Shown: positions 21,907 through 33,250 of the stretch, piece by piece
Layout of the letters: the number at the start of each line of letters is the position of its first letter
Position numbering within the stretch: the first letter of the stretch is position 1
From: Metellina segmentata
Taxonomy: Eukaryota; Arthropoda; Arachnida; Araneae; Tetragnathidae
Length of the DNA: 64,000 bases
Direction: 5' to 3'
Assembly: GCA_947359465.1 (NCBI GenBank)
Contig: OX375873.1
Coordinates: forward strand, 91,781,978 to 91,845,977
Notes under the pieces: generated by a model
The model's database searches: none
Told to the model about the DNA's origin: nothing
Seen by the model: the letters and a program-made list of their open reading frames with translations, nothing else
Position numbers and translations under genes: made by a program

Positions 21907-23369
21907 AATTTGGGAAGCTTGCCTCAAAATTCTAGATCTGATATCCAATTAGTTTTAAAGATATTTGAAGTTTTTTTAGTGTTTTCTGGGGGGGGGTGTC
22001 AAAATTTGATAGCATAGAGTAGGGGGCGTGGTTCAATTCGTTTTTGTTTTGATGTAATTTTACATTCTTAGAATTAATTAAAAGTATTATTAAATAAAAT
22101 CAATTCCTTAGGTGAAATGGCTATTATCTTCAACTTTCACTACTTAAATCGTATCTGTTAGTTTATGTTCTGCGTTCTCTTCTGAGTCTCCTTACTAGCT
22201 AACCAATATTGATAAAAAGGTCTTTTTCAAAACCAATATTTGATTACGATTGTTATATATAGTATATTATAATCAAAATTTGGTAAATATTTGGTATGAA
22301 AATATTAAGTTAGGATTAAGATAAATAATTTGTCGCTGCCGTAACAAATCTTTTTCATCATATGATTACTCTTTATTATTTTCATCATATGAAAACATAA
22401 TATTTTGAATTAAAAAAAATATTCGATAACATTGAGTTAAACTAGTGTTTTAGTGCATTTTGTAAGTTGGTAAATAACATATTAAAAAAGTAGAGCTCTA
22501 CAAGCATTATTAGTTTTTGTTTTATGGCTTCAAAAACTTAAAATGCCTTTTTCTCAGACTTCTATTTTTGTGGATGCAAGTGTTTTCAATTCCCTAAGGT
22601 TTTTTCTGTACATGATACAGTCTAGAAATTTTTTGTAGATACTTTCATATACATGTACTATAAAAGTTAGTATGGATTTAGGTCTGAGAGTTCTAGTAAT
22701 TTTTTTTTAAATGTCAAAGAGAGAGAGAGAGAGTTAATATTTTTAGAATTTTCATGTTTTTTCCAGGTTTAGCTACAAAAATAATTATTAAAATTCAACA
22801 ATAAGACTGATGGTCAATTCCATACTAACTATTGTTCCCAATTATTCAAGAAATATAAATCACTTGAAATAACTAAAGAATATTTAAAATTGAATATGTT
22901 ATAAGAGTTTTAAAAAATTTCAATTTTTTTTTAATTTTAAAATAAGGGTCCTTGTTAAATTGACTTTTTTTTATTGGATTCAATTTAATAATATAAGCTG
23001 AAAAAAAGTCATAAACTATTTTTAATGTTACTATCTATAGAAATTTTTTTTGAAAAAGGGTACTGTGTAGCCTTAAATGACAATTTTGAGAGACTATGCA
23101 GCAGCATCTCTATGGATTCGTATGTTTACCAAATTGCTATCATAAAGCAAGCGAAGATAGCTGATTTTTTTTAAATTGCTAATGAATAAAGGTTAGTGCA
23201 AGTTGTATTTTTTGTTTTTTTAAATCCCATTACCATTTACGAACATTTTTTTCCGTCTCCACCAGTTCGTTAAAACGAGAGTCCACTGTACATATTATCT
23301 GAGATTCTGGTTTCCCCAGATGGTTCACTTTACCTCGAATAATCAAGCCTTTTCGCTAATTTGTTTTAA

Positions 23370-24757
23370 GGGGACCGGGAAGACTCTATCTCCTCCATGT
23401 TAAATTCACGAAATTCAAGACCCTTTTTCTCAATAACTATAATAGTAATCAACACAAAATTTTTATGGTGGTTAGACTGATATGTTATACAAACTTTAAC
23501 AGCTCACTTTTTTTTTATTTAAAAATTTTAATTTTATAGAAATTTTTAACTGAATATCACTTTTTAGATAGCATTTTTCAACACATTTAAATTTCTAAAA
23601 AATTCAATTTTCAAAATATCAAAAAATGCCCGTGTTAAAATCTTTAGATATATAACACAAATATGTCATAAAAATATTAAGTCATTATGTTCAGTAGACT
23701 CTGAGAAAATGGGGCATGAAACTTAAAAATCTAAATTTTGAGAAAAATGGATTTAAACATTTCAAATGAATTTTTATAAATAATTTTACGTCTAACCTTA
23801 ATGAAATCCTGATTTATATAAAGGGTGATCTCTTTCATTTTTAATACATGTATCTTCAATTTTTTTTATGCTTTTCTTTCTACGGCGGGCCTTTTTACTG
23901 TATTCGGAGAGTTTTCGCTCTCCATCGATAACACGGTCTTAGTCCAGTTTTCTCAAAAATTTGTATAAAATGGCAGCCTGGATTGATTTTAACTCTAGAT
24001 AATGTATAGCACTTTATAATATTTCCACTGTTGCAGCAGGAAACAGCATCAAACACTCCCAGTTTTAAAGTTTGGATGGTTACAAACACATTTTTTGGAA
24101 CGCGAGTCCAAATCACATTGATCACCGATTCATTTGGGTTTTGAGTCTTTCCGTGAACACATTTTTTCAACAATTCTGAATTCACCAAGTCTCTGAAATT
24201 TGATTTAACTGTCTTCAAAATGTAGGCAGTATAAGGCAAGGCAATATGTGTGTGTTTATCATGGTATACAGTGATTTGGATTTAAGTTACTTGACAGTAA
24301 ATAAAAATATTCTGCCCAGGGCGGTTTTTGTTGCATATTGTGCAGAAAACCAACATTTATCCTTATTGCTAGTCCATAATAGATCAAATGTCATGTCTCA
24401 GAAAGTGCTAACTTATATCGCATGGTAAAATTAATAAAAATAGTTAGAAAGAAACTAAATGATTACAGTTATTTCTACTGTTACCAGATTATCGAAAACA
24501 ATTTGAGTAAAGTAAAGTAAAAAATATAATATACATTGTTGAGCAACAAAGATTAGAAATGTCCACAAACGGTTTGTTTACATTTGAAAGGCCGTGTCAG
24601 ATGTGAAGTGCTTGTTGAAAACGTGCATAATTTTCAAACTTCCTCTTATTCTATTACCTAGTGTGATATATCATTGGAAAGAGGAGATTTTGAACTATAT
24701 AAAGGAGCAATAAAATAGAAATTGATTTTTTAGTCGAATTTTGCTTTCCCGGTCCCC
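23370..24757 (-). mobile_element. TTAA-flanked element with GGGGACCGGGAA ends (Kolobok/Mutator-like)
   Basis: TTAA at 23366-23369 is followed by GGGGACCGGGAA. The right end reads TTCCCGGTCCCC and is followed by TTAA at 24758-24761. These are perfect 12-bp inverted ends with a perfect 4-bp target duplication, over 1388 bp. piggyBac also uses TTAA, but its ends begin CCC, so a Kolobok-type element fits better. The internal transposase fragment lies on the minus strand. Confidence 0.8.
23798..24239 (-). pseudogene. Mutator/Kolobok-like transposase C-terminal relic
   Basis: The minus strand from 24239 reads HGKTQNPNESVINVIWTR, VPKNVFVTIQTLKLGVFDAV and NSGNIIKC. After a frameshift near 23935 it continues with DGERKLSEYSKKARRRKK and ends DHPLYKSGFH at a TAA (23798-23800). 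The block HGxTQNxNES..N.IWxRxPK is a hallmark that I associate with a large group of animal transposases annotated as 'Mutator-like transposase domain'. The order and the ending (D-H-P-x-Y-x-x-G) agree with it. The N-terminal two thirds are missing or unreadable between 24240 and 24757. I recognise the family from memory and cannot fix its superfamily name beyond the TTAA evidence. Confidence 0.7.
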
Positions 24758-24761
24758 TTAA

Positions 24762-25332
24762 TCAAATATATTTTCCTTATGAACGTATAATTTAAAAAAT
24801 AGTCAAATCTCATTCAAAAGAAAACATTGCTTGTTTAAGTTTTCGCAAGACTTTATTTCAATTAAACTAAAATTTGATGACATGGGAGCATAAATATATT
24901 AGTGCAGCATAAGGGACGTTTTTCTGTACAAGCATGAAAAAATTAACAGAAGAAAAATTACTTCCAATTAGAAGGGGAACTAATTACATTTATCTCCTTT
25001 TTTACTATGCTTGTCGTTTATTTTTCACGCATCATTGCGTAGGAGATATGCCGAAATTGCATTCCATTACAAGCTTAAATTATGTCACAAGCGGGCAGCG
25101 AGAACTAAGTAAACCCCCTCTCTAAAAAAACCTCTCATTTTTACATTCTAGATACTTTTGATATTAATAACACACAATGTTACTGTTTCTAAGGGTGACA
25201 AATAGTACCTATGAAATAATTTTTATTATTGTGCTTTCTCAGTTTATAATCAAAGAGTTAATTATGTTAAATTGTGATAAATAGCAGTCATGTCTGTGCA
25301 AACTGTTGCATTCGTGTGCAGGCTGTAGGACG
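24762..25332. other. AT-rich DNA, no supported gene
   Basis: The frame 24934-25125 (63 codons) has no motif. Confidence 0.4.
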
Positions 25333-25512
25333 TTAAATCTGTTGTAGTCTCAATTGTCCTCACGTTGGTGTGGTGTGGAAGTTTAGAAAGTGTAGTGTCA
25401 GCTCAGATGCTGAACGTATTTGAAATGACAAGGGGTTGTCTTCGTTAATGATCTCAGGCAGTCACTAATAACTCATTGTGTTAGTCCAGTGCAACGTTAA
25501 TTCAACCTCTTA
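25333..25512 (+). mobile_element. tRNA-SINE body, diverged and headless
   Basis: It contains the body words TTAAATCTGTTGTAGTCTCA, TCCTCACGTTGGTGTGGTGT and GGAAGTTTAGAAAGTGTAGT, and the tail GTCCAGTGCAACGTTAATTC. The tRNA-like head is absent. Confidence 0.75.
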
Positions 25513-25739
25513 ATTCCTACCTCTTATAGAATGTGTAGGGATATTGATTGATCCTAATTTTATGTAGTGAGGTATTGGAATTCCACCACTGCCACAGTTT
25601 AATGTCGGGTGATCACGTAGTGATCTGAAGTCGATTCCTAATTCACCTTGGAGATGAACATTCTGGTCGTTTTAGGGTTGATCCAATAATCAGTAAGAAT
25701 GCATCAAACTGTCGTCGACGAGCTTTTTGGTTGCACATA

Positions 25740-26165
25740 TTAAAAGAACACTTTCAAAAAAACATTTTTCATTATATGCAAAACCGGCCTCAGTCATAAG
25801 TCCCTCAGAGAAAGTTTCTTTGAATTCTTTAAACCACTATTGAGCGAGTTGTAAGTTTTTCTCTCCTCTTTTATGGTAATATATTATTCTTTTTTATTGC
25901 AATCCTTTTTATACAGCCACGCCTCGTCTTTTGTCATAACATTTTCCCATCTTTCTTCAACTAAATGCTTCTCCTACAGAATTCTGCAGTCAGTTATGCG
26001 TTCTGCAATGTGTTGTAGAGATAGACGATGAATATTACCTTTTTTGGCCTATCTCGTTTTAATACTCAAATCACTGTTAATTATTTTATTTACAGTTGAA
26101 ACTGAACATTCTAATCACTTTGAAATAGTCGTTTGCCCTTGGAGGATTCACTTTTAAAATTAAAT
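25740..26165 (-). pseudogene. Second mariner-like (DD41D family) transposase fragment
   Basis: The minus strand gives FKVIRMFSFN, IHRLSLQHIAERITDCRIL, EKHLVEERWENVMTKDEAWL (first catalytic Asp) and YKKDCNKKE, then SEGLMTEAGFAYN in another frame. It aligns block by block with the element at 10665-11953 (HRLSPKHIAERR, IDESWVYLNDCSKKK, GFMIVAGFSYN). Neither terminus is visible. It is a more decayed relative with stops and shifts throughout. Confidence 0.8.
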
Positions 26166-26418
26166 ATCTTACCTTGCAAATATTCTCAGAAATAATTTTT
26201 TGTTTTGGACACATTTTTATTGGTTTTGGATACTGTATTGGAAGCATTTTTCTACACTTTTACGATTTTTTTCCATTCGTATTAATAATATTACTTATAG
26301 TACCTTTGGATGTAAAAAAAATTCCATATTGTTTTTTAATAATTTAATAGGCATAATTCTCTTCTGAAAAAGCTGAAACATAGCCTTACATCCATTGCTT
26401 ATTTAAAAGCTCCGTTTT

Positions 26419-26675
26419 GAAAGTATACAAAACTCTGAGTTATACTATAACTATAAGTTATAACGATAAGTTATACTTTAACTACTTTGTATACTTTGAA
26501 AGTATACAAAACTCTGAGTTATACTTTAACTATAAGTTACAACGATAAGTTATACTTTAACTATAAGTTACAACGATAAGTTATACTTTAACTATAAGCT
26601 ATAACAATAAGTTATACTTTAACTATAATTTTTGCTTTAACTATAAGTTATAACGATAAGTTATACTTTAACTAA
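26419..26675 (+). repeat. 31-bp AT-rich tandem repeat
   Basis: The core unit is TTAACTATAAGTTACAACGA followed by TAAGTTATACT, 31 bases. About six full or partial copies are present, two of them identical side by side at about 26528-26590. The word AAGTATACAAAACTCTGAGT occurs twice (26421 and about 26500), so a larger period is superimposed. Confidence 0.85.
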
Positions 26676-26715
26676 TTTAACTGCTGTGAAATTAAAATTA
26701 TTCCTAACAGTCGCG

Positions 26716-26922
26716 CTTACTCTCCTGGTAGTTGTTTCTACGAGGCATCTCGTGATTTGGAAAACTGAACTGAGTTTAACATCCGAGAGAAAAATAAACT
26801 AACCATATGTTGATATTTCATCATCGATACATCGGCTGTATCTGTATGACGAGATATCTCGTCATTAACAAGATTAATCAGATCTTGATGAACGAGATAC
26901 GTCGAAGCCACGTTGAGAGTTA
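26716..26922 (+). mobile_element. TTAA-type GATATC element, short copy
   Basis: The left end is CTCTCCTGGTAGTTGTTTCT followed by ACGAGGCATCTCGT. The inside carries GACGAGATATCTCGTCATTA and CAGATCTTGATGAACGAGAT. The right end is ACGTCGAAGCCACGTTGAGA followed by GTTA. The TTAA ends are mutated on both sides. It has the same orientation as the copy at 7351. Confidence 0.7.
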
Positions 26923-29106
26923 GTGTAAAAATAAGTTAGATAAAATACGTTGACTAGCAAACTATCATACAATCTATGCAAAAAATGTTGAAAGTAATCT
27001 TTTAAACATTTTCAATACTCGTTTGTACAATTTTGTGAGGAAACTCTAAAGTAATACGTAAAAAATTTGCTTATGTCGAGGCTTTTGTGACAAAAAGAAA
27101 AATGAAATATTTTTTAGAAATTTTATAGTTGTTTATTTGGCATTTTTTTAATTTTTGTGCGAATAAAAAACCTTTGTTATCTTATGATATCAAACTCCTT
27201 TCGTTTTCAACCACAAATATGATATATGCTTTAAAGGTACCCCCACCTACTCCTATAAAAGTTTAACTCTCGAACAATAATCACAGAATTCTCGTTTCAG
27301 GTAAATCAAAATAATAAAAAAAAACTTTAAAATTTACCTAAAAAATTACGTTGCATATTCATTTTATGTTTTTTTCATAAGTTGGAACGCGAAAGAACAC
27401 GCTATTACAAGATAGAATATTTTTTATTGAATAATGGTGCAGGAGAAGAGATAAAGCCCATCGTTTTGCGATAAACAATTTCGAGACTACCATTAACATG
27501 CGATACATGCTGCTGAAAAGATAGGGTACGGAAAAACAATTTTCAATGCCCGACAAAAAAAAACTAACTAAATGACGCTCGCGTTCAAATATGCTTTTTT
27601 CTGGTTGCATTCCAAAACGAGCAAAGCTTTCGTTCGTGCTGCAACATAATAAGTATGAGATACGTTTAGAATATTTTTCTCATTAAGAATTGAAATTGAT
27701 GCATACCTCAAGGTGCATTTGAAAAACATTAAAGTACTGCGCAAAAAATTTCGAAAGTGTTCATGAGCAGAGGAATCAAAAGATGGTTGTGTTGCCTAAT
27801 TGCGATTAAAAACGCCTCTTTCTTAATTATAATTCATAAATTTAAGAGGGAACGCTGCGTTTTTTCATGACAAAAAATCGGTGTTTTGTGTTTTTTCCTT
27901 TTCCGAACGACACTTCTTTTATTAATTATATGCATTTACAGGAGATAAGAAGTTCGAACAAAAAATTTGCCATTTCTTTTTTTTTAGAATTCCGATAACA
28001 GTTTTTTTCCGCCTTCGTTTCGTAGAAAGTAAAATGTATTTTCAACTTACCTCTAATGAAGTCGTTTTAATCATTCTCTAATTAGAGATCCCAACTCCTG
28101 TATTGGAGGAACAGTGGGGCGGTTTAAGAATAAATCTTCTTGAAGAAGTCGGTAATGCTTTTTGAGGGGAAGAAACTCTTGTGTGTTGGAATCTATGTGC
28201 ATTTCCATACAAATTAGAAAAAACTTGTAGACTGAAAAAATTTTTGGAAGCAAGTGGTTTTAATTTCTAATGAAATTCGTAGTGCCTGAAACAGCAAAAT
28301 TTGCTTAATAGTGGTTTAAGTAGAATAAAGGTAAAATCACATTAGAATAATATTTATACAAAATTGTCTTGAAAAAATGTGTCTTAAGAGGGTTTTCCTC
28401 TCATGTTCATTTTAATGTTCTAGAATATCTTCAAATGCATATTTATTTAATGCGACATATTCTATGTTACATTACAGTAATAGAAATGTAAAGGAAAACT
28501 GAATATTTTTATTTATATCTTGAAACAAAACGCTCTATGACAGCAATTCTATCTACACAATTTAAAATTGGTGAATTTACATTTGGTTCATATTCGTGCA
28601 TTTAACTTTCCATATTTGGTGGTATTGTCTCATGTGCTAATCTTTATTTTAATACCTTGAAATACCTTAGATAATGTATGTGATGTCTCGGTAATAACAG
28701 AACTTAGTTCAAACAAATTTTTTTTCATACATAAAAAGGTAGTAAGAGTCAAATTTTGAAAACAATGATTATGAACAAAAAAAATCAAAATATGATTTAT
28801 CTTTTATATGTATACAGTTATTTAAAGGTAAGTAGAGTGCTAATTAACATCCCACTGGAGTAACACTCATTACATTTATTTTGAAATAAAGCTCCATTAT
28901 TTTACTTCCCGCTGGATAGAATTTTCAAGAAAAAAATGTGTTGGCTTCAAAATAAATTAAGCACAAATAATATTACAACTTAATTTACCATCTCACATTG
29001 CGGATAAAATTCGAAAACATCGCATACCATCTGCAAGAATCCCACAAGTAAATCATATTCATAGGAAAACTGATTAAACACATATTTAAAAACAAATTAA
29101 CTGCAC
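26923..29106. other. AT-rich DNA, no supported gene
   Basis: This is 2.2 kb of mostly A/T homopolymer-rich sequence. Frames at 27359-27610 (minus) and 28071-28253 (minus) have no motif. Confidence 0.45.
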
Positions 29107-29300
29107 GTTAAATTTGTCGTGGCCTCACGTGTTGCCACGTTGGCGCCGTGTTATACTTTGGAGAGTGGCTCAGGTGTTGACTTTGTCTTTTGACTGTGGT
29201 TCAAAATTAAGATATGTTATTTTCGGTTCTTACCCATTGGTGTTGATCCTAGATCGTCACCAATAGATCGTTGTGTTGCTCGAGTATGTTGTTAGTTCAG
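29107..29300 (+). mobile_element. tRNA-SINE body, diverged and headless
   Basis: It contains GTTAAATTTGTCGTGGCCTC, GGAGAGTGGCTCAGGTGTTG, GACTGTGGTTCAAAATTA and GTTGTGTTGCTCGAGT, in the order of the consensus at 46498-46830. Confidence 0.8.
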
Positions 29301-31281
29301 GAAAATTATTTTTGATACTTTTGTATGGGAATCCTCCTACTCAATCGAAATCTTGAAAAGAAATAGCGTTAAAATCACCTAATCAGACCCCAAATTAGTA
29401 GCATCAAAACAGTTAGATACACCATTAAAACAAACCTATATTTACACTTATTTCACTAGTCTATTTTTATAATATCCATCCGTCTCAAAGAGCATCAGCG
29501 TATGCCTTATAAATATCGTCTCCAACTCTTCCTCTTTAATCCCCACCAATGTGCTAGTTGGTAAGGAAAAATTAATGCAATCAACACAGAAACCGAATAT
29601 CAGGGGAATGAGAGAGAGTGCATACATTTGGGGGAAGAAAGAATTCCCTTAACATATTCCCCATCACTATTCTCAAGCACTCCCAAAGGTAAAGCCCATC
29701 CACTTAGCTCTTCTCATTCCATCTCGTCCGTTACGTTTCAGCCGCGAAGAGCCCATTTAAAAACAGCTGAGAATCTAAGGGATCACGGAAGAGCTTCAGA
29801 CTACAAGTGGTCTAACTCCAACGAAAAAGGTATTCGAAAGAAAAGCATTTGAATCCACATCCACCTGTTATACTGGATTTTCTTCGATTCGATTGGATAT
29901 AAAATTTTTCTGTATAACAGTTCTTCTGTGTAGTTCGAAAATAATAATTTCTGTGGTGGAATAAACGAATTTTTTCACGTTGGAATGTGTGAGGATGCGC
30001 CATTTTCCCACTAAATCTGTCCTGAGAGAAAAGCTGAATATCCGTCCTTTTAGAGTGGAATCGTTTAGTAACATAGACAGGGATACAATTTGGGATGTTG
30101 TAACCAATTACGGATTTTCCAGCGAGTGATTGGATTTCGTGATTGAATGTGGGAAAAAAAAATAATGATGCAAGAGAGGAGGTAATGATTAGGTCCCATT
30201 CGTTTTTAACTGATTTGGTAATGCTCTTGTAAATGTATCTCTTTTTCAATTAAAAAAGTCTAACAAGTAAGAAATAAAAGATCTTAGAAACGCAGACGGT
30301 CAAAATGAGCTAAGAAAGTATTTCTTGACCACATACGAACCTTCAGGGCAGAAAACAAATTCAGTTTTAGAGGCTTTGTATTAATATAATAGGATATAAA
30401 ACGCGGTCTTAAAATTAATAATGATTTCCCGAGACAAAATAAAATTGTACGATTTACATAATAGATAATTGAATGTGTTTTCATTAAAAAAAATTTTTTT
30501 TAGACATTTTCGTAAAAGATAATATAGAACTGCTGTTAAATGCGTTGTTCCGATAGAACAAGTTTTTATAAAATGTCACTCCCAAATTGTACTGGTAACA
30601 CAATATTGCATATGGTATAGGTAGAGCCGTTTTGTATACTGTATAGGTAGATAGGTAATCGAAGTTTAACAACGCATGATCATAATTCGGATAAACTGCG
30701 TCATTGTATATTGGGTTATTCGCCTTTCTTTTGTTTAATTTAAATTAAAAACCATAATGCTAAACTGAAAAACCAACCTCGAAGAATACCTATCATAGAG
30801 GAGTATATAAATCATGAAATAATAGTGTGAGTTATATTTAAATATGCTTTTTGTGACAAAAGACTGAAAATCAAGTTAAGAAACAATATTTCTGAAGATT
30901 TATTAATGAATATTTTTGATATTTACTTTTAATTTATCTTATTGAAATACAAGTGGAAACAATTGAGACCAATTCCAAACCTTTTCAAATTTTCATAAAT
31001 AACTTGCAATCAAAGCATGTCTCCAAATATGTGTACAAAGCAATGACATGATATACGTGACTCCTCTAAAATTACGAATTCATTATGAAGAGATTTTGTA
31101 ACCCGAAGCTATGGAATAAATAATGACTTGAACATAAGTTTTATAGAAATGTAAAGTACACGATATTAGAAACATGAGGTTGAATAAACAATTATGTATT
31201 TGCTATGATTGATAAGAGAAAGATTTTAATTATATTGTATTTACAAAATTCTGTTATGCAATTAACTGTACTTACGATATT
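29301..31281. other. No supported gene
   Basis: Two overlapping minus-strand frames at 29812-30249 reach 145 codons but show no family motif and low-complexity Ser/Phe/Lys content. I treat them as chance. Confidence 0.4.
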
Positions 31282-32508
31282 CAGGGGTTATACAAAATAA
31301 TGTGAACACTTGTGAAAATATAATTTTTTTTATTAATAGGCAGTTGGTCCACCTTTTGCATAAATTACAGCTTGTATTCGACGTGGAATTGACAATTACA
31401 AGTCACGTACAACATTCAGAGGGATATGTTCCCACTCAAATTACAAAAAAGTCCCTAATTTAAAAAGTGTCCTTGGATGGGGGAATCGACGGCGCAGCTT
31501 GTTTTTCAAAATACCCCACAAAGGTTCAATTATATTGAGATAAGGGAACTGAGGGGGCCAGATGAGGTGCTCTATTTCATCGTAGCGTTCATAAAACCAG
31601 TCTCGGGGAATTCCACAGGTGTGAATTGGGACATTAACATCTTGGAAGACTGGTCGTTTATCAAGAAACACAGCTTGCACCATTGGGTGAAGATGGTCGG
31701 CCAGAAGACTGACATAGTCCTCTCCTGTAAGACGGCCATTCAGAACAACAAGTGGGCCAAGACCACGATTTGATATCGCACCCCAGATCACCACTGAGCC
31801 GCCGCCATGCTTAACCGTAGGCCGAAGACAGTCAACTTGATAGTCTTCTGGTGACCGACGATTCGTCTGACCATATTACATTCTCCCATTGTTGTTGTGT
31901 CCAATTTTTATGCTCGCGACACCATATTCGTCACTTCAAGGCATTGCATGGTGTAATCAATGGTTTTGAAATAGCCGCTCTACCATGAACATTTGCCACA
32001 TGTAGTTCACCCAGGATAGTTTTTGATGAAACTGCTTCCTGTAGATGGGTGTTCATCTCAGATGTTATCTGGGATGCTATCGTCTTGTGTTTTTTTTTGA
32101 CACAATCCGCTTCAAAACCCTTCTGTCTCTATCATTCAGCTTCGATTTTCGACCACTGTTGTGCTTTTTAGATGATGTTTTTCCCTGCTTCAAATATACT
32201 GACATTACAGTCGACACTGTACTACTCCTAACACCAAAGGGTGGCCGTTATCGTTACTAAGGCTCCAGCAAGACGGGCCACAACAATGATGCCTCTTTCG
32301 AAATCATAGAGGTCAGCTATAACGCAATTTTAACAAAGAAACATATTTCGCATCCGACTTCTATCACTGCTAGTAGCAGACTGATGTGTGTACTTTTTCA
32401 ACCGCTAGGTGGCACCCTTCACCGCTAGAGGGCAGGAGTATGTATACGAGAGGTTTCTTTCGAGTGCAAAATTTTCACAAGTGTTCATATTATTTTGTCC
32501 ATCCACTG
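31282..32508 (-). mobile_element. Complete Tc1-like element (DD37E spacing), inactive
   Basis: The left end reads CAGGGGTTATACAAAATAAT then GTGAACACTTGTGAAAAT. The right end read inward is CAGTGGATGGACAAAATAAT then ATGAACACTTGTGAAAAT. TA follows the right end at 32509-32510. The size, 1227 bp, is normal for Tc1-like elements. The word TATGCAATTAACTGTA lies on both outer sides (31255 and 32516), so the insertion site seems to lie in or beside a short duplication. Confidence 0.92.
31333..32325 (-). pseudogene. Tc1-like transposase relic, DD37E spacing
   Basis: Reading the minus strand: DLYDFERGIIVVARLAGA (helix-turn-helix, near 32320), a frameshift, then VRSSTVSTVMSVYLKQGK and HNSGRKSKLNDRDRRVLKRI. 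Fragments follow (EMNTHLQEAVSSKTILGELH), then VIWSDES (first Asp), YQVDCLRPTVKHGGGSVVIW and WGAISNRGLGPLVVLNGRL. VFQDVNVPIHT gives the second Asp, and FPYLNIIEPLWGIL the catalytic Glu. The end is IPRRIQAVIYAKGGPTAY, with the stop at 31333. I count 37 residues between the second Asp and the Glu. About 12 codons appear deleted after the SDES block, and several stops and shifts are present. The intact DDE residues show that the breakage is by frame, not by active site. Confidence 0.9.
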
Positions 32509-32703
32509 TACCTACTATGCAATTAACTGTATCTACTTCGTACAAAAACGCAATAAAAACGAAAAATATACGTTTTTTTTGTGTTTCTGTACAAAATAGG
32601 CTTGGTAAACACCCAGTATTTGGGACAGAATTTTAAAATGCTATGTCTAAAACCTGTTTAAAATAACATAGATGATATGGAATTAATTTTCTGCAGCCTA
32701 ATA

Positions 32704-32726
32704 TGTGTGTGTGTGTGTGTGTGTGT
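32704..32726. repeat. GT dinucleotide microsatellite
   Basis: About eleven uninterrupted TG units. Confidence 0.95.
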
Positions 32727-32983
32727 ATCAAAGTGTATTTTACCATTATTTTTAATTCTAAATTTAAATTAGTACTTTGGGCCTTGAAAAATCTCATCAT
32801 GGTGTAGGAGCCACTGTAGATCATTTGTTGTGGATACAATTCAATTGGAGTATACTGAAAAGTAAATACGAACCCCCAAATGCGTTCGTACCCTACTTAT
32901 TACTCGTATTTAATGCTAGATTAATCTAATTTATGTTATTATTTATAAAATGTTTATTTCATACGCTGTTTTACGTTAATGCG

Positions 32984-33250
32984 ACATATCACACCCCGAA
33001 AAGACAAGTGACACAACTCAAAATTGCAAATTTAAGGAACATCAATTTAAAGGATACTATAAAACGTATATGAAATAGTATAAGCTTCTTTTAAATTTTA
33101 GGTAAGTATTTATGGTGGTAACTTCAATTATATTCTATAGGATAGTAATATAACATGATAGGGCACCCACCTCATACATATTTTTCAATGACATAACATC
33201 AAAATTTTTATTTTTTGACTTGTGTCACTTTTCTTGTCGGTGTGCGATAA
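32984..33250. mobile_element. Small MITE with 32-bp inverted ends
   Basis: The left end is TATCACACCCCGAAAAGACA then AGTGACACAACT. The right end read inward is TATCGCACACCGACAAGAAA then AGTGACACAAGT. By eye 26 of 32 positions agree. The 200-base centre is AT-rich and non-coding. The ends start with TA, which fits a Tc1/mariner-type MITE, but no longer target duplication was identified. Confidence 0.7.

Larger units (their letters stand above)
21086..23288 (+). mobile_element. pogo/Tigger-like element, inactive
   Basis: The termini are CAGTGGACTCGCGTTATTAC at 21086 and, read inward from the right, CAGTGGACTCTCGTTTTAAC. Both continue with CGAA, as is typical of Tigger elements. TA follows the right end at 23289-23290; the expected TA on the left reads CA. 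Coding remnants lie in the left 0.8 kb, while 21960-23288 is AT-rich with poly-T tracts. A 192-bp segment near the left end is duplicated. Confidence 0.82.

Noticed and set aside
29812..30249. Minus-strand frame of 145 codons
   Set aside because: It has no motif and low-complexity composition, and an overlapping second frame is just as open. It is probably chance.
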